NCBI RefSeq assembly: GCF_027947595.1
Contig: NZ_CP116257.1
Coordinates: forward strand, 682,001 to 746,000
Length of the DNA: 64,000 nucleotides
Reading direction: 5' to 3'
DNA from: Streptomyces lienomycini
GTDB lineage: Bacteria; Actinomycetota; Actinomycetes; Streptomycetales; Streptomycetaceae
Each line of letters starts with the position of its first letter. Position 1 is the first letter of the stretch. Below, piece by piece: positions 24,363-33,893 of the stretch. The notes under the pieces were generated by a model, which ran no database searches, was not told the origin of the DNA, and saw only the letters and a list, made by a program, of their open reading frames with translations. Position numbers and translations under genes: made by a program.

Positions 24363-26831
24363 TCATGCGCGGATGCCCGCCGCCTCCCCCGTGCGGCGGC
24401 GCAGGATCAGGCCGGCGGGTACGACCGAGGCGGTGACCGCGAGTACGGCGCAGGCGCCCACGACCGTGCCGACGGCCGCCCACGGCAGCACCGGCGCCGC
24501 GGGCACCGAGAGCAGGGCGAGTGCCGTCCACAGGCCCGCCAGGCCGAGACCGGCGACGACCAGGCCCAGGAGCGCGCCGACCGCGACGACCGTCAGGGCC
24601 TCCGCGCCGACCATCCGGAGCACCTGGCCGTCGGTGGCGCCGGCCAGGCGCAGTACCGCGAGATCGCGGACGCGGTCGGAGGTGGCCATCAGCGCCGTGT
24701 TGACCAGGGAGATCCCGGTGTAGAGCAGGGCGATGCCGAGGACCAGGAAGAGACCGAGCCGGGTCGTGCCGCCGCTCTTCGGGTGGGCGGCCGCGATCCA
24801 CTCGTCCCTGGTCGACACCTGCCCGCCGGCCGGGCCCACCGCCTCCCGCAGCCGCTGCGCCACCGCGTCGGCGTCGGCTCCGTCCGCGAGGCCGACGTCC
24901 ACCCGGTCGACCGGGGCGCCCGGGGCGTTGGCGGGGGTGACGTACACGCCGTTGTCGCCCGTGCCGGTCGTCAGCACGGCGGCGACGCGCAGCGTCCGCT
25001 CCGTGCCGTCCCCGAGCCACACGCGCACGCGCTCGCCGACCGTGTGCCGCTCCCACTCCTCGTTCACGATGATCGAGTCGTCGTCCAGGTCGGTCACCTT
25101 CCCCGCGGCGAGCGGCAGCCGGGTGGTGGCGGCGAGGGCACCGGGGTCGGCGACCGCGCGCGCCTCGGACCCGATGAGCGCCACGCCCTCCTCCAGGACG
25201 AACACCGCGCTCGTGGAGGACGGTGAGACCTCGGCCCCGGGTGTCGCGCGCAGCCGGGCCAGGGCCCCCGCGTCGAAGCCCGTGCCGCCGTCCGGGGCGG
25301 TGATCACGAGGGCGGCGGCGGTCCGCTCCCGCGTCTCGGCGGTCTTCGCCCCGGTCAGCGTCGCGGTGGCGCCGAGCAGCGAGCCCGCGAGCGCGACGGT
25401 GACGAGTACGGGGGCGGCGACGGCCGCGCTGCGGCGGACGGCGGTGGCCGTGTTCTCCCGCACCAGCATGCCCGCGGCGCCCGGCAACCGCGCCGGGAGC
25501 CAGGTGAGCAGCCGGGCCAGGGGGCCTACCGCGACGGGCGCGAGCAGGGCGATCGCGGTGATCAGCAGCATGGGGCGGGTCACGTACGTCTTGCGGTGCA
25601 GCAGGTCGCCGGGGTCGCCGGCCAGGGAGACGCCCAGCGTGACCAGCGCGGTCAGCAGCAGGCCCGCGCCGCACAGCCACCGGCCCGGGGTCATCGCCCC
25701 GGTGTCGGCGGACGCTTCGCGCAGCGCCTCGACGGGGCCCGTCCGGCCCGCCCGCCACGACGCCGCGACCGCGCCGCACAGGGCGACGACGAGTCCCGTC
25801 CAGAAGGCCGCGTGGTACGGCCAGGCGTGGTCGCCGATGGTGAACCACCGAGGGGCCAGGCCGCCGTCGACCACCCGTGCCGCCAGGTGCGGGGCGCCGT
25901 ACGAGCCGAGCACGCAGCCGGTCGCGGAGGCGAGGACGCCGACCGCGAGCGCCTCGGCCAGCACCGTCCGGCGCAGCTGTCCCGGCGTCGCCCCCACCAT
26001 GCGCAGCAGCCCGAACTCGCGGCGGCGCCGGGCGACCGTGAAGGCGAACGTGGACGCCACGACGAACACCGACACGAACGCGGTGACGCCGCCGGCCGTG
26101 CCGAACAGGGCGTTCATCGCGGTCAGCGCCTCCGCGTCCCGGTCGGGGTCGGCGTCCGCGTACCGGCGTTCGTCCCCGGTGAGCACCCGGACACCCGTGT
26201 CGCCGCGCACGGCGTCCCGTACGGCGGTCACCGGTGCGTCGACCGCCGCCTGCACGCTCACCGGGGCGAGCCGGGCGGCACGCGCGTCGGTGAAGAAGAC
26301 GGCGTCCTCGAAGCCGAGGCCGGACACGGTGCCCACGACGCGCAGGGCGCCCCGGTCCGTGCGCACGCGCTCGCCCGGCGCCGCCCAGTCCCCGGTGACG
26401 ACGACCTCGTCGGCGGTGTGCGGCGCGCGGCCCGCGTCGATCCGGTACGGGGCGAACGCGGCGGTGGACCAGGGGTGGCCCACCAGGTCACCGGGCCCGT
26501 GCCGGTCGTGGACGCGTACGGCGAAGGACCGGTCCTCGACGACCGTGCCGAGCCGCTTCAACCGGGCCAGGGTGGCGGCGGGCACGGGGCGGGGCCGCGG
26601 CAGCGCCTTCGTACGCTCCCCGGAGGGCGTCGGCACCCGCAGGGTGTCCTGCCCCCGGACCACCACCGGCGCGGCCGCGAACCGCTCCGGCGCCCGCTCC
26701 GGCGCGTCGAGCGAGGAGGCGAGCGCCAGCCCCGTCACGGTGAGCAGCGCGACCCCCAGCGCCAGCGCGACGAAGCTCCCGACGAAGGCCACCCAGCGGG
26801 TGCGCAGGGTGTGCAGGGTGACGGTCAGCAC
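24363..26831 (-). CDS. ABC transporter permease, FtsX-like (two permease modules)
   Basis: 822 aa. It starts with a membrane segment ([24 protein letters not shown]), followed by a large extracytoplasmic domain (~50-240) and the first FtsX core with [21 protein letters not shown] second extracytoplasmic domain follows, then a second FtsX core with [24 protein letters not shown]. About 10 membrane segments in all. GTG start 26831 after GGAGG overlaps the ATPase stop by 7 nt, giving translational coupling. Macrolide-exporter or lipid/peptide-export type family; substrate unknown. The neighbouring two-component system suggests envelope-stress or antimicrobial response. Confidence 0.88.
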   Translation of the reverse strand: MLTVTLHTLRTRWVAFVGSFVALALGVALLTVTGLALASSLDAPERAPERFAAAPVVVRGQDTLRVPTPSGERTKALPRPRPVPAATLARLKRLGTVVEDRSFAVRVHDRHGPGDLVGHPWSTAAFAPYRIDAGRAPHTADEVVVTGDWAAPGERVRTDRGALRVVGTVSGLGFEDAVFFTDARAARLAPVSVQAAVDAPVTAVRDAVRGDTGVRVLTGDERRYADADPDRDAEALTAMNALFGTAGGVTAFVSVFVVASTFAFTVARRRREFGLLRMVGATPGQLRRTVLAEALAVGVLASATGCVLGSYGAPHLAARVVDGGLAPRWFTIGDHAWPYHAAFWTGLVVALCGAVAASWRAGRTGPVEALREASADTGAMTPGRWLCGAGLLLTALVTLGVSLAGDPGDLLHRKTYVTRPMLLITAIALLAPVAVGPLARLLTWLPARLPGAAGMLVRENTATAVRRSAAVAAPVLVTVALAGSLLGATATLTGAKTAETRERTAAALVITAPDGGTGFDAGALARLRATPGAEVSPSSTSAVFVLEEGVALIGSEARAVADPGALAATTRLPLAAGKVTDLDDDSIIVNEEWERHTVGERVRVWLGDGTERTLRVAAVLTTGTGDNGVYVTPANAPGAPVDRVDVGLADGADADAVAQRLREAVGPAGGQVSTRDEWIAAAHPKSGGTTRLGLFLVLGIALLYTGISLVNTALMATSDRVRDLAVLRLAGATDGQVLRMVGAEALTVVAVGALLGLVVAGLGLAGLWTALALLSVPAAPVLPWAAVGTVVGACAVLAVTASVVPAGLILRRRTGEAAGIRA

Positions 26832-27811
26832 GGGGTGGCCTCCGGCCGGGTCGGGTGGGCTGCGGCGGGGGAGGCGGGCGGCTCGTTGTCGGCGTGGCCG
26901 TCGGTGGGGGGCATGGGGCGGGCGGTGGGGGCGTCGTGGCGGGTGTGCGGGGTGGTGGTCGGCGGGGGGTGGCCTTCGGGGCGGACGGTGGCCGGCACGG
27001 GGGCGCCTTCGGCGCGGACGATGGTGGGCACGGGGGCGCCTTGGGGGTGGGTGGTGGTCGGGGTGGTCGTCTCCAGGGCGGTGAGGTGGGCGGCGATGGT
27101 GTCGGCGGGGGAGGCGGGCAGTTCGCCGTGCACGCGGCCGTCGACGAGGAACACCACGCGGTCGGCGCAGGAGGCGGCCACCGGGTCGTGCGTGACCATG
27201 ACGACGGTCCGGCCCTCGCGGTCGACCGTGCCGCGCAGCAGGGCCAGCACCTCGCGTCCGGCCTGCGAGTCCAACGCCCCCGTCGGCTCGTCGGCGAACA
27301 GCACCTCGGGGCGGGTGATCAGGGCGCGGGCCAGGGCGACGCGCTGCTGCTGGCCGCCGGACAGCTCGGTCGGCCGGTGCCGGGCGCGGTCGGCGAGGCC
27401 CACCTGCCGCAGCACCTCGCCCACCCGGCCGCGCGGAGGGCGGCGGCCGGACAACCGCAGGGGGAGCACCACGTTCTGCTCCGCGGTCAGCGACGGCAGC
27501 AGGTTGTACGCCTGGAAGACGAACCCGACGCGGTCACGGCGCAGCAGGGTCAGCCGCCGCCCGCTCAGCCCGGTCAGCTCCGTGCCGCCGACGACGACCG
27601 ATCCCGACGTGGGCCGGTCGAGACCGGCCGCGCACTGCAGGAGGGTCGACTTGCCCGAGCCGGAGGGCCCCATCACCGCGGTGAACGTGCCCCGGCGAAA
27701 GGCGACGGAGACGTCGTCGAGGGCCGCCACCGAGCCGGCGCCCGATCCGTACCGGCGGCTGACGGAACACAGCCGTACCGCGTCGTCGTCGCCCTCGTGG
27801 CCGTTCTTCAT
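26825..27811 (-). CDS. ABC transporter ATP-binding protein with Pro/Thr-rich tail
   Basis: 328 aa from ATG 27811 (GGAG 6 nt upstream). MacB/LolD-type ATPase: Walker [10 protein letters not shown] (residues 48-56), Q-loop [13 protein letters not shown], signature [15 protein letters not shown], Walker [13 protein letters not shown], and the switch His in MVTHDPV. The ATPase domain ends near residue 250. About 75 residues of Pro/Thr/His-rich tail follow, containing an imperfect 11-residue tandem repeat (two units, GAPVP-[TA]-x-VR-x-EG). Such a tail is unusual. Stop overlaps the permease start. Confidence 0.9.
   Translation of the reverse strand: MKNGHEGDDDAVRLCSVSRRYGSGAGSVAALDDVSVAFRRGTFTAVMGPSGSGKSTLLQCAAGLDRPTSGSVVVGGTELTGLSGRRLTLLRRDRVGFVFQAYNLLPSLTAEQNVVLPLRLSGRRPPRGRVGEVLRQVGLADRARHRPTELSGGQQQRVALARALITRPEVLFADEPTGALDSQAGREVLALLRGTVDREGRTVVMVTHDPVAASCADRVVFLVDGRVHGELPASPADTIAAHLTALETTTPTTTHPQGAPVPTIVRAEGAPVPATVRPEGHPPPTTTPHTRHDAPTARPMPPTDGHADNEPPASPAAAHPTRPEATPC
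26970..27035. repeat. 33-bp tandem repeat in the ATPase C-terminal tail
   Basis: Two head-to-tail 33-bp units (26970-27002 and 27003-27035), about 80% identical, encode the repeated GAPVP...VR.EG segment. Confidence 0.7.
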
Positions 27812-27970
27812 GTGTCTCCATTCGCCGGGTCCCGGACTGCTCGCTGACCGGCCCCACACAACCGCCCGCGACCACCCCGGCGCAGTGCGGCAGGGGCGAG
27901 AACCGGGGTGGGGCAGGCCATACCCCCAAGACGCCCACTGGGCCGATGGCCGCGCCGCGTGCCCGGGTCC

Positions 27971-27976
27971 TACGGT
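27971..27976 (+). promoter_or_regulatory. candidate -10 for a leaderless histidine kinase mRNA
   Basis: TACGGT ends 7 nt before the ATG at 27984, placing the transcription start at or next to the start codon. No Shine-Dalgarno is visible. This geometry is typical of leaderless Streptomyces transcripts; no clear -35 is seen. Confidence 0.45.
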
Positions 27977-27983
27977 GATCCGC

Positions 27984-29312
27984 ATGCACCCCCGTCCCCG
28001 CGATCTGTGGCAGGCACTGCCCGCCCCCCGCTACCTGCTCTCGGCGTGGCCCTGGCGCTCGGTCGCCTACCTGGTGACCGGCGCGGCGGCCGGCGCGGCG
28101 ACCCTGGTGGCGGTCGTGGCCGCGGTCGCCGTCGGCGGCGTTCTCACCGTCGTCCTGGTGGGTCTGCCGATGCTGGTGCTCACCTCCCTCGTGGGCATCC
28201 CCGTGGCCCGCCTGGAACGGCACCGGCTGCGCCTGGTCGACCGCGTCCCCGCGCCCGCCCGTACCCCGCGGCAGCCGCCCGCCACCGGTCCGTGGGCCTG
28301 GCTGACGACGCGGCTGCGGGAGCGGGCGACCTGGCGGGAGCTGGGCCACGCGCTGCTGTTCGCGCTCGTGCTCTGGCCGGTGGACGCCGTGGTCGTCGCG
28401 TGCGCCCTGGCGGTGCCCCTCCACCTCGCCGCCACCCCGCTGCTGATGTCCACCCTCGGCGGCGGCGAGGAGGCGAAGGTCCTGAAGCAGTGGACGGTCA
28501 CCGCCTGGCCGACCGCGTTCGGCGTCGCGGTGCTCGGGCTGGCGCTGCTGGCCGCGGGTGCCTACGTGCTGGGCCTGGCGGCGGGCGCACGGGCCGAGCT
28601 GACCCGTGTCCTCGTCGCCGCCCCGCGCGGGGGCGGTCCGGAGGCGCGGGTCGTCGAACTCACCCGCTCCCGGGTGCGGTTGGTGGACGCCTTCGAGGCC
28701 GAGCGGCGCCGGATCGAACGCGACCTGCACGACGGCGCCCAGCAGCGCCTGGTCGCCCTGACGATGGCCCTCGGGCTGGCCCGTCTGGACGCGCCGCCGG
28801 GCCCGCTGGCGGACCAGCTCGCCAGGGCGCACGGTGAGGCGGGCAAGGCCCTGGAGGAGCTGCGCGAACTGATCCACGGCATCCACCCCAAGGTCCTGGC
28901 CGACTACGGCCTGACGGCGGCCGTCGCCGACGCCGCCGACCGTTCCGCCGTACCCGTCGACGTCCGTCTGGATCTGCCCGAAAGGCTGCCCCAGGCGGTC
29001 GAGGCCGCCGCCTACTTCGTGGTCTGCGAGGCCCTCGCCAACGTCGGCCGGCACAGCGGCGCCGACCGCGCGGAGGTGACCGGCGGCCACCGCGACGGAC
29101 GCCTCGTCCTGCGGATCCGCGACGACGGCCGGGGCGGGGCCGACGCGGGGGCGGGCAGCGGGCTCACCGGTCTCGCCGACCGGGTGTCAGTGCTGGATGG
29201 CAGACTCTCCCTGTCCAGCCCGCCCGGCGGGCCGACCCTGCTGTGCGTGGAGATCCCTTGCACCCCTTGCCCCCCTCGCGCCCCGTACGAACGGACCGCG
29301 CCCTGCGCGTAG
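27984..29312 (+). CDS. two-component sensor histidine kinase (HisKA_3 type)
   Basis: 442 aa. The N-terminal sensor region has about four membrane segments (~27-70 and 122-200). The dimerisation/phosphoacceptor box [18 protein letters not shown] carries His249. The HATPase domain shows [12 protein letters not shown] (N-box) and [10 protein letters not shown] followed by [12 protein letters not shown] Cys/Pro-rich tail follows. Start ATG 27984; the frame is open upstream only as an antisense artefact. Divergent from the ABC transporter, which it may control; overlaps the response regulator gene. Confidence 0.9.
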   Translation: MHPRPRDLWQALPAPRYLLSAWPWRSVAYLVTGAAAGAATLVAVVAAVAVGGVLTVVLVGLPMLVLTSLVGIPVARLERHRLRLVDRVPAPARTPRQPPATGPWAWLTTRLRERATWRELGHALLFALVLWPVDAVVVACALAVPLHLAATPLLMSTLGGGEEAKVLKQWTVTAWPTAFGVAVLGLALLAAGAYVLGLAAGARAELTRVLVAAPRGGGPEARVVELTRSRVRLVDAFEAERRRIERDLHDGAQQRLVALTMALGLARLDAPPGPLADQLARAHGEAGKALEELRELIHGIHPKVLADYGLTAAVADAADRSAVPVDVRLDLPERLPQAVEAAAYFVVCEALANVGRHSGADRAEVTGGHRDGRLVLRIRDDGRGGADAGAGSGLTGLADRVSVLDGRLSLSSPPGGPTLLCVEIPCTPCPPRAPYERTAPCA

Positions 29313-29944
29313 TGCTGGCCGAGGACAGCGTGCTGCTGCGGGACGGCCTGACCGGCCTGCTCACCCGCTTCGGCCACGAGGTCGTGGCGGCCGTAGGCGA
29401 CGCGCAGGCACTCGTCGCGGCCGTGGCGGAACACGTCCCGGACATCGTCGTCACCGACGTCCGCATGCCCCCCGGCTTCCAGGACGAGGGCCTGCACGCG
29501 GCGGTGCGGCTGCGCGAGACGCGGCCCGCGCTGCCCGTCCTCGTCCTCAGCCAGTACGTGCAACGCGCCTACGCCGCCGAGCTGCTGGACTCCGGCGACG
29601 GCACCGGCGTCGGCTACCTGCTCAAGGACCGCGTCGGCCAGGTCGAGGAGTTCGTCGACGCGCTGGCCGAGGTCGCGTCCGGCGGCACGGTCGTCGACCC
29701 GGAGGTGGTACGCCAGTTGCTGCGCCGCCGCCGGGACCCGCTGGAGCGGCTCAGCCCGCGCGAGCGGGAGGTGCTCGCCCTGATCGCGCAGGGCAGGTCC
29801 AACGCGGCCGTCGCCCGTGAACTCGTCGTCTCCGAGGCGGCCGTGGGCAAGCACATCGGCAGCATCCTCACCAAGCTCGACCTGCCCCCGGCGACCGAGA
29901 CCCACCGCAGGGTGCTGGCGGTGCTGGCCTACCTGCGGGGCTGA
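29258..29944 (+). CDS. two-component response regulator, NarL/LuxR type
   Basis: 228 aa. The receiver domain has acidic Glu22/Asp23, phosphoacceptor Asp67 ([12 protein letters not shown]) and Lys in YLLKDRVG. The C-terminal LuxR HTH is [46 protein letters not shown] 29258 was chosen because GGAG lies 6 nt upstream; GTG 29243 is an in-frame alternative without a ribosome binding site. Overlaps the kinase gene by 55 nt, so it is co-transcribed. Probably acts on the divergent ABC operon promoter (inference). Confidence 0.88.
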   Translation: MHPLPPSRPVRTDRALRVVLAEDSVLLRDGLTGLLTRFGHEVVAAVGDAQALVAAVAEHVPDIVVTDVRMPPGFQDEGLHAAVRLRETRPALPVLVLSQYVQRAYAAELLDSGDGTGVGYLLKDRVGQVEEFVDALAEVASGGTVVDPEVVRQLLRRRRDPLERLSPREREVLALIAQGRSNAAVARELVVSEAAVGKHIGSILTKLDLPPATETHRRVLAVLAYLRG

Positions 29945-30072
29945 CCCGGCGGAGAGTACAGGTTCGGTCACGAACCACGCGTATCCCGGCGCAGGCCCCC
30001 GTGTAAGGGCACGATTGTCCCCCGTGATTCCCCGATTCCCCCGACCGGCACCGCCACGTGGAAAGTGAGCCC

Positions 30073-31212
30073 GTGAGTAACGTCCCGCCTCCCGACCGTC
30101 CCGGCGACGAGCCGTCCTCCTCCCTCTCCGACGCGCAGTGGGAGGCGTTCCTGCGGGAGGCCGCCGAAGGCGGTGGCGGGTCCGCGCCCAAGGAGCCGTC
30201 GGCGCGGGCGCGGATGGTGACCCGGCGGTTGCGCGAGGAGGGGGAGGCGACACCGTGGCGTGCCCCGCAGAGTCCCCCGCAGGGCGGCGGCCGCACCCGC
30301 CGGCGCCGGGTGGGCGCGGTCGTCGGAGTCCTGGTGCTGGCGGCGCTCGCGTTGGTCGCCGTACGGCCCTCACTGGTGACGGACCGGCTGCCCGGCGGTG
30401 GCGACGACGGCTCCGTGACGCCCCTGGCGGCCGAGTCGGCGCGGCCGACCGGCGCTCCCGGGGTACCCGCCGAGGCGGAGCGGGCCACCCGCGAGCACCC
30501 CTTCCGCGGCTCGCCGGCCGAGCGGTGGGCCGAGGGCGCCGACGCCATCGAGGTGCCGCAGGCCAAGGCGCTGTCCGGCCTGAGCGAGCAGGACGTGGCG
30601 TTCGCGCTGCGCCGCACCAAGGAACTCCTGGTCGCCGCCAACCTGGACCCCGCCGTGCTGCGCGGGGAGCGGCCCGACGAGGCGCTGGACGTCCTCGACC
30701 CGAAGCAGCCGGAGCTGCTGCCGAAGCTGCGCCGGTCCCTGAGCGACCCCGACGAGGACCATGACCCGCTGCGGCTCTTCACCCGCTTCGACCCGCACGA
30801 GGCCCGCCTGGTCGGCGACGTCGTCAAGGTCCGCGGCCGCATGACACTCGCCGCCGGCGAACCGGGCGTGGTGAAGGTCGACGCGGACTACACCTTCGTC
30901 TACCCGCTGGTGCGGGCGAACGACGCCGACGGACCGGTCGCCCGCACCATCATCCGCCGCCACATCACCCTCACCCTGAACGACCCGGCCAGGTGGAACG
31001 TGACCGAGGGCAAGCTCCTGATGGAGAAGTACTTCTCCGAGTACGGCAACACCGCCTGCGACGTTTACGACGGCTACCTCCACCCCGGCTTCCCCGACGA
31101 CGACGGCCCCGGCGGCGCGCGGCCCACCGGTCCCCTGACCGACCCCTACGACCGCAGCCGCACCCTCACCGGTTCGGAGCCGGGGGACTGCGGGCAGGTC
31201 ACCCGCACCTGA
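30073..31212 (+). CDS. hypothetical membrane-anchored protein
   Basis: 379 aa. Residues 1-79 are a hydrophilic cytoplasmic region with LSDAQWEAFLREAAEGGGG and an Arg cluster (RTRRRR) before a single membrane segment (~80-97, GAVVGVLVLAALALVAVRP). The remainder is extracytoplasmic. GTG 30073 is preferred to GTG 30058 because GGAAAG lies 7 nt upstream. The external part has alternating strands (RMTLAAGEPGVVKVDADYTFVYPL ... HITLTLNDPARWNVTEGKL) and two late cysteines. Type II topology (inside N-terminus). Family not recognised; no motif reveals a reaction. Confidence 0.75.
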   Translation: MSNVPPPDRPGDEPSSSLSDAQWEAFLREAAEGGGGSAPKEPSARARMVTRRLREEGEATPWRAPQSPPQGGGRTRRRRVGAVVGVLVLAALALVAVRPSLVTDRLPGGGDDGSVTPLAAESARPTGAPGVPAEAERATREHPFRGSPAERWAEGADAIEVPQAKALSGLSEQDVAFALRRTKELLVAANLDPAVLRGERPDEALDVLDPKQPELLPKLRRSLSDPDEDHDPLRLFTRFDPHEARLVGDVVKVRGRMTLAAGEPGVVKVDADYTFVYPLVRANDADGPVARTIIRRHITLTLNDPARWNVTEGKLLMEKYFSEYGNTACDVYDGYLHPGFPDDDGPGGARPTGPLTDPYDRSRTLTGSEPGDCGQVTRT

Positions 31213-31240
31213 TCCGCCGCGCCCGTACGACGACGTGACC

Positions 31241-31276
31241 GGGCCCGGGCGCTCTCCCTCACGCACGCCCGGACCC
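31241..31276 (+). terminator. candidate terminator between convergent genes
   Basis: An 11-bp stem with one mismatch (31241-31251 with 31266-31276) between the stops of the membrane-anchored protein and the protease gene. Confidence 0.5.
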
Positions 31277-31311
31277 GTCCCCCGTTGTCCCCTGTGGGGG
31301 TCAGTGGGGCA

Positions 31312-32703
31312 TCACACCCGCTGCCAGAGCGCGGGCACGTTCGCCGGCTCCCAGCCCTGCTGGGCCTGGTGGCCCTGGAGACAGCGGTAGGTGGCGCCGC
31401 CGTACGTCACGGTGTCGCCCGGCTGGTAGACGGTGCCGGGCGCCCAGGTGCCGCCGGGCTCCTCGCCGCCGCCGTCGTCACCGCCGCCGTCGTCACCACC
31501 GGTGGTCTTGAGCGTGAGCCCGTAGTTCTGGAGCAGCGCGTTGATCGGCTGGAAGAACGTCTCGCCGCCCGACCGGCAGTCGCCCGAGCCGCCCGAGGTG
31601 ACGCCCTGCGCCTGGCTGCCCGAGATGAAGGACCCGCCCGAGTCGCCGGGCTCGGCGCACACGGTGGTCCTGGTGACCGGGGAGATGGTGCCTTCCTGGT
31701 AGGTGACGCTGGTGTTGAGCTGCGCGACGGTGCCGCAGTGCCAGCCGGTCGTCGAGCCCGAGCGGCAGACGGACGCGCCGACGGGAGCCGCCGTGGAACC
31801 GGTGACCTGGACGTTCTGCCCACCGGCGCCGAGGACGTACGGGGTCGCCGTCCAGCTGGAGTTGGTGGCCACCCACGCCATGTCGCGGCCGGGGAAGATC
31901 GAGCCCTGGAAGGTGCCCTGGGCCACCTGGTTGGAGCCCGTGGTGCTGGAGCCGGCCCGCCCGCAGTGGCCCGCCGTGGCGAAGCCCTGCTGGGTGCCCT
32001 TGGTGATCGGGAAGCCGATCGAGCAGCGGGTGCTGCTGTTGATGTAGTACGCCTCGCCGCCGCGCAGGTCGTAGAAGGTCCGCGGCCGCTCGGTGCGCGC
32101 CTCGACGCGGGCGAGCGAACGGTCGACACCGGCCGCCGCCAGCAGGGAACGCGCCGCGGCCGGACGTATCGCCTCGACGACGACGGTGTTGGTGCGCGTG
32201 TCGACGTACCAGACGGGCGCGTCGGCGGTGTCCCGGTCGGCCGCCGCGCGGTCCAGGCGGGCCTTGGCCGCGTCCAGCTCGGCGAGCGAGTGCCGTACGA
32301 CCTTCGCCTCGGCGCCCCGTGCCTCGATCGCCGTGACGTCGTGCGCGTCGGTCGTCGCCACGGTCAGGGTGCCGGACTCGGCGCCCCGCACCCACGCACC
32401 CGCGAAGTCCCCGCCGAGCGCGGCACGCAGCCGCCCCGCCGTGGCGCCCGCCTCGGCCTCGTTGACGAGACGGCGTTCCGCCTGGTGCCGGTCCAGCCCG
32501 AGGTCCCGCTGCATGGCGTGGAGGAGGGCGGGCGGCGCGGCGTCCGTGCGGAGGGCCCGGGCCGCGTCGGGGGCGGAGGCGACGGGTGCCGTGTCCGCGC
32601 TCGCGGAGCCGCTGAGCCCGGCCACGAGCAGGGCCGCCGTCGCGGCGACGGCGGCACCCATGGCTCTGCTGTGCCCGCGGCGGTGTCGGTGACGGTGGGG
32701 CAT
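31312..32703 (-). CDS. secreted chymotrypsin-like protease with chitin-binding domain (streptogrisin C type)
   Basis: 463 aa preproprotein. Signal peptide with a His/Arg-rich n-region and cleavage near SASA (~36). Alpha-lytic-type propeptide (~55-205). Mature S1 domain beginning near DLRGGEAYYINSS, with catalytic His246 (TAGHC), Asp274 (GRDMAWV) and Ser355 (GDSGGS); paired cysteines flank His246 and Ser355. A Gly/Asp-rich linker (~402-418) leads to a C-terminal chitin-binding type 3 domain (WAPGTVYQPGDTVTYGGATYRCLQGH). This matches the domain order of streptogrisin C. ATG 32703 has GAGGAG upstream. Acts outside the cell, probably on chitin-bound protein. Confidence 0.93.
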   Translation of the reverse strand: MPHRHRHRRGHSRAMGAAVAATAALLVAGLSGSASADTAPVASAPDAARALRTDAAPPALLHAMQRDLGLDRHQAERRLVNEAEAGATAGRLRAALGGDFAGAWVRGAESGTLTVATTDAHDVTAIEARGAEAKVVRHSLAELDAAKARLDRAAADRDTADAPVWYVDTRTNTVVVEAIRPAAARSLLAAAGVDRSLARVEARTERPRTFYDLRGGEAYYINSSTRCSIGFPITKGTQQGFATAGHCGRAGSSTTGSNQVAQGTFQGSIFPGRDMAWVATNSSWTATPYVLGAGGQNVQVTGSTAAPVGASVCRSGSTTGWHCGTVAQLNTSVTYQEGTISPVTRTTVCAEPGDSGGSFISGSQAQGVTSGGSGDCRSGGETFFQPINALLQNYGLTLKTTGGDDGGGDDGGGEEPGGTWAPGTVYQPGDTVTYGGATYRCLQGHQAQQGWEPANVPALWQRV

Positions 32704-32859
32704 GGGGGATCTCCTCGGTCTCGGTGGGGAGGTGCCGAAACCGTAGGGAGGGACGGCGGCCGCCCGTAAGACGTCGGCCGACCCCCTGTCCGGCGTTATG
32801 GAAGCCCGGCGCCCGTCGGGGAAGCCGGTACTCCGGTACGACGGCGCGGATGCGGCGGC

Positions 32860-33807
32860 TCACGGCACGCGGTGCGCCGCCAGCCACTCCGTGTAGCTGT
32901 CGCTGCTCGCCGCGACACCCGCGTGCGCCATGCGCGCCTGCGAGAGCACCGTGGCGGCGACGTCCTGCCGCTGCGTCACCGCGTGCCAGCCGAGCAGATG
33001 CCGCCAGGCCAGCGGCGTCCCGGTGAGCGGCCGGGTGACGATGCCGGGCGTGGTCGGGAAGGTCGCCCGGCACAGCCCGACCGCCCGCCCCACCTGCACC
33101 AGGTGCACCAGGGACGCGGTGTCCGTCTCGTACATGCGGCGCGGGGTGAACCCGGCGCGGGCGCACGACGCGGTGAAGCAGTCGCCGAAGCAGCCGTCGC
33201 CGGGTACGCAGGCCCACTCCTCGGCGGCCAGCTCGGTCAGGTCCACCTCCGCGTGGCGGGCGAGCGGGTGGCCCTCGCGCATCATGACGAACACCGGGTC
33301 GACGGCGACCTCCCGCCACACCAGCCCCTCCGCGCCGGGCGGCGACGCCGAGCCGCAGGTCCCGGCCAGCGCGAAGTCCAGCCGCCCCTCGGCCAGCTGA
33401 CCGGCCAGTTCCCGCTCGGACCAGGAGGTGCAGGTCGTCATCCGGGCGTCCGGCGCCACGCCGGCCAGCCGGTCCACGAGGGCGCCGAGCAGCGGCCCGT
33501 GGGTCCCGCCGAGCCGTAACCGCTCCGCCGTGCGCGGCGCCCGCGCGAACCGCACCGCCTCCTGCTGCAACTCGGTCACCGCGGGCAGCACGATTCGGCT
33601 GCGCTCCAGTACCAGCTCGCCCAGCGCGGTCGCCCGCACCCCGTGCCGGCCCCGGACGAACAGCGCACCGCCCAGGGCCCGTTCGATCCGCTTGAGCTGT
33701 GCGCTCAGCGCGGGCTGAGCGAGACCGAGAGCCGTCGCCGCCCTGGTGAGGCTGCCGGCGTCGGCGATGGCCCGGACCGTCTTGAGATGCCGCAACTCCA
33801 GCTCCAT
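32860..33807 (-). CDS. LysR family transcriptional regulator
   Basis: 315 aa. The N-terminal winged HTH ELRHLKTVRAIADAGSLTRAATALGLAQPALSAQLKRIERALG is followed by an effector-binding domain of two Rossmann-like lobes containing LRLGGTHGPLLGAL. It lies on the same strand upstream of the protease gene (156-nt gap), so it may regulate it, although LysR regulators usually control divergent targets and here the upstream neighbour is codirectional. ATG 33807 starts at MELELRHL. Confidence 0.9.
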   Translation of the reverse strand: MELELRHLKTVRAIADAGSLTRAATALGLAQPALSAQLKRIERALGGALFVRGRHGVRATALGELVLERSRIVLPAVTELQQEAVRFARAPRTAERLRLGGTHGPLLGALVDRLAGVAPDARMTTCTSWSERELAGQLAEGRLDFALAGTCGSASPPGAEGLVWREVAVDPVFVMMREGHPLARHAEVDLTELAAEEWACVPGDGCFGDCFTASCARAGFTPRRMYETDTASLVHLVQVGRAVGLCRATFPTTPGIVTRPLTGTPLAWRHLLGWHAVTQRQDVAATVLSQARMAHAGVAASSDSYTEWLAAHRVP

Positions 33808-33861
33808 GAGGGGAGCTTGCGACGACTCGGGGGCGAGGGCAAGAGGCTGGTACAGACCAGT

Positions 33862-33886
33862 GCGGGCCGGCTTTCACCGGCCCCGC
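33862..33886 (-). terminator. terminator after the NlpC/P60 gene
   Basis: A 9-bp stem with one bulge (33862-33870 with 33877-33886) and a 6-nt loop, 8 nt beyond the stop of the NlpC/P60 gene. Confidence 0.6.
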
Positions 33887-33893
33887 GGGCCGC

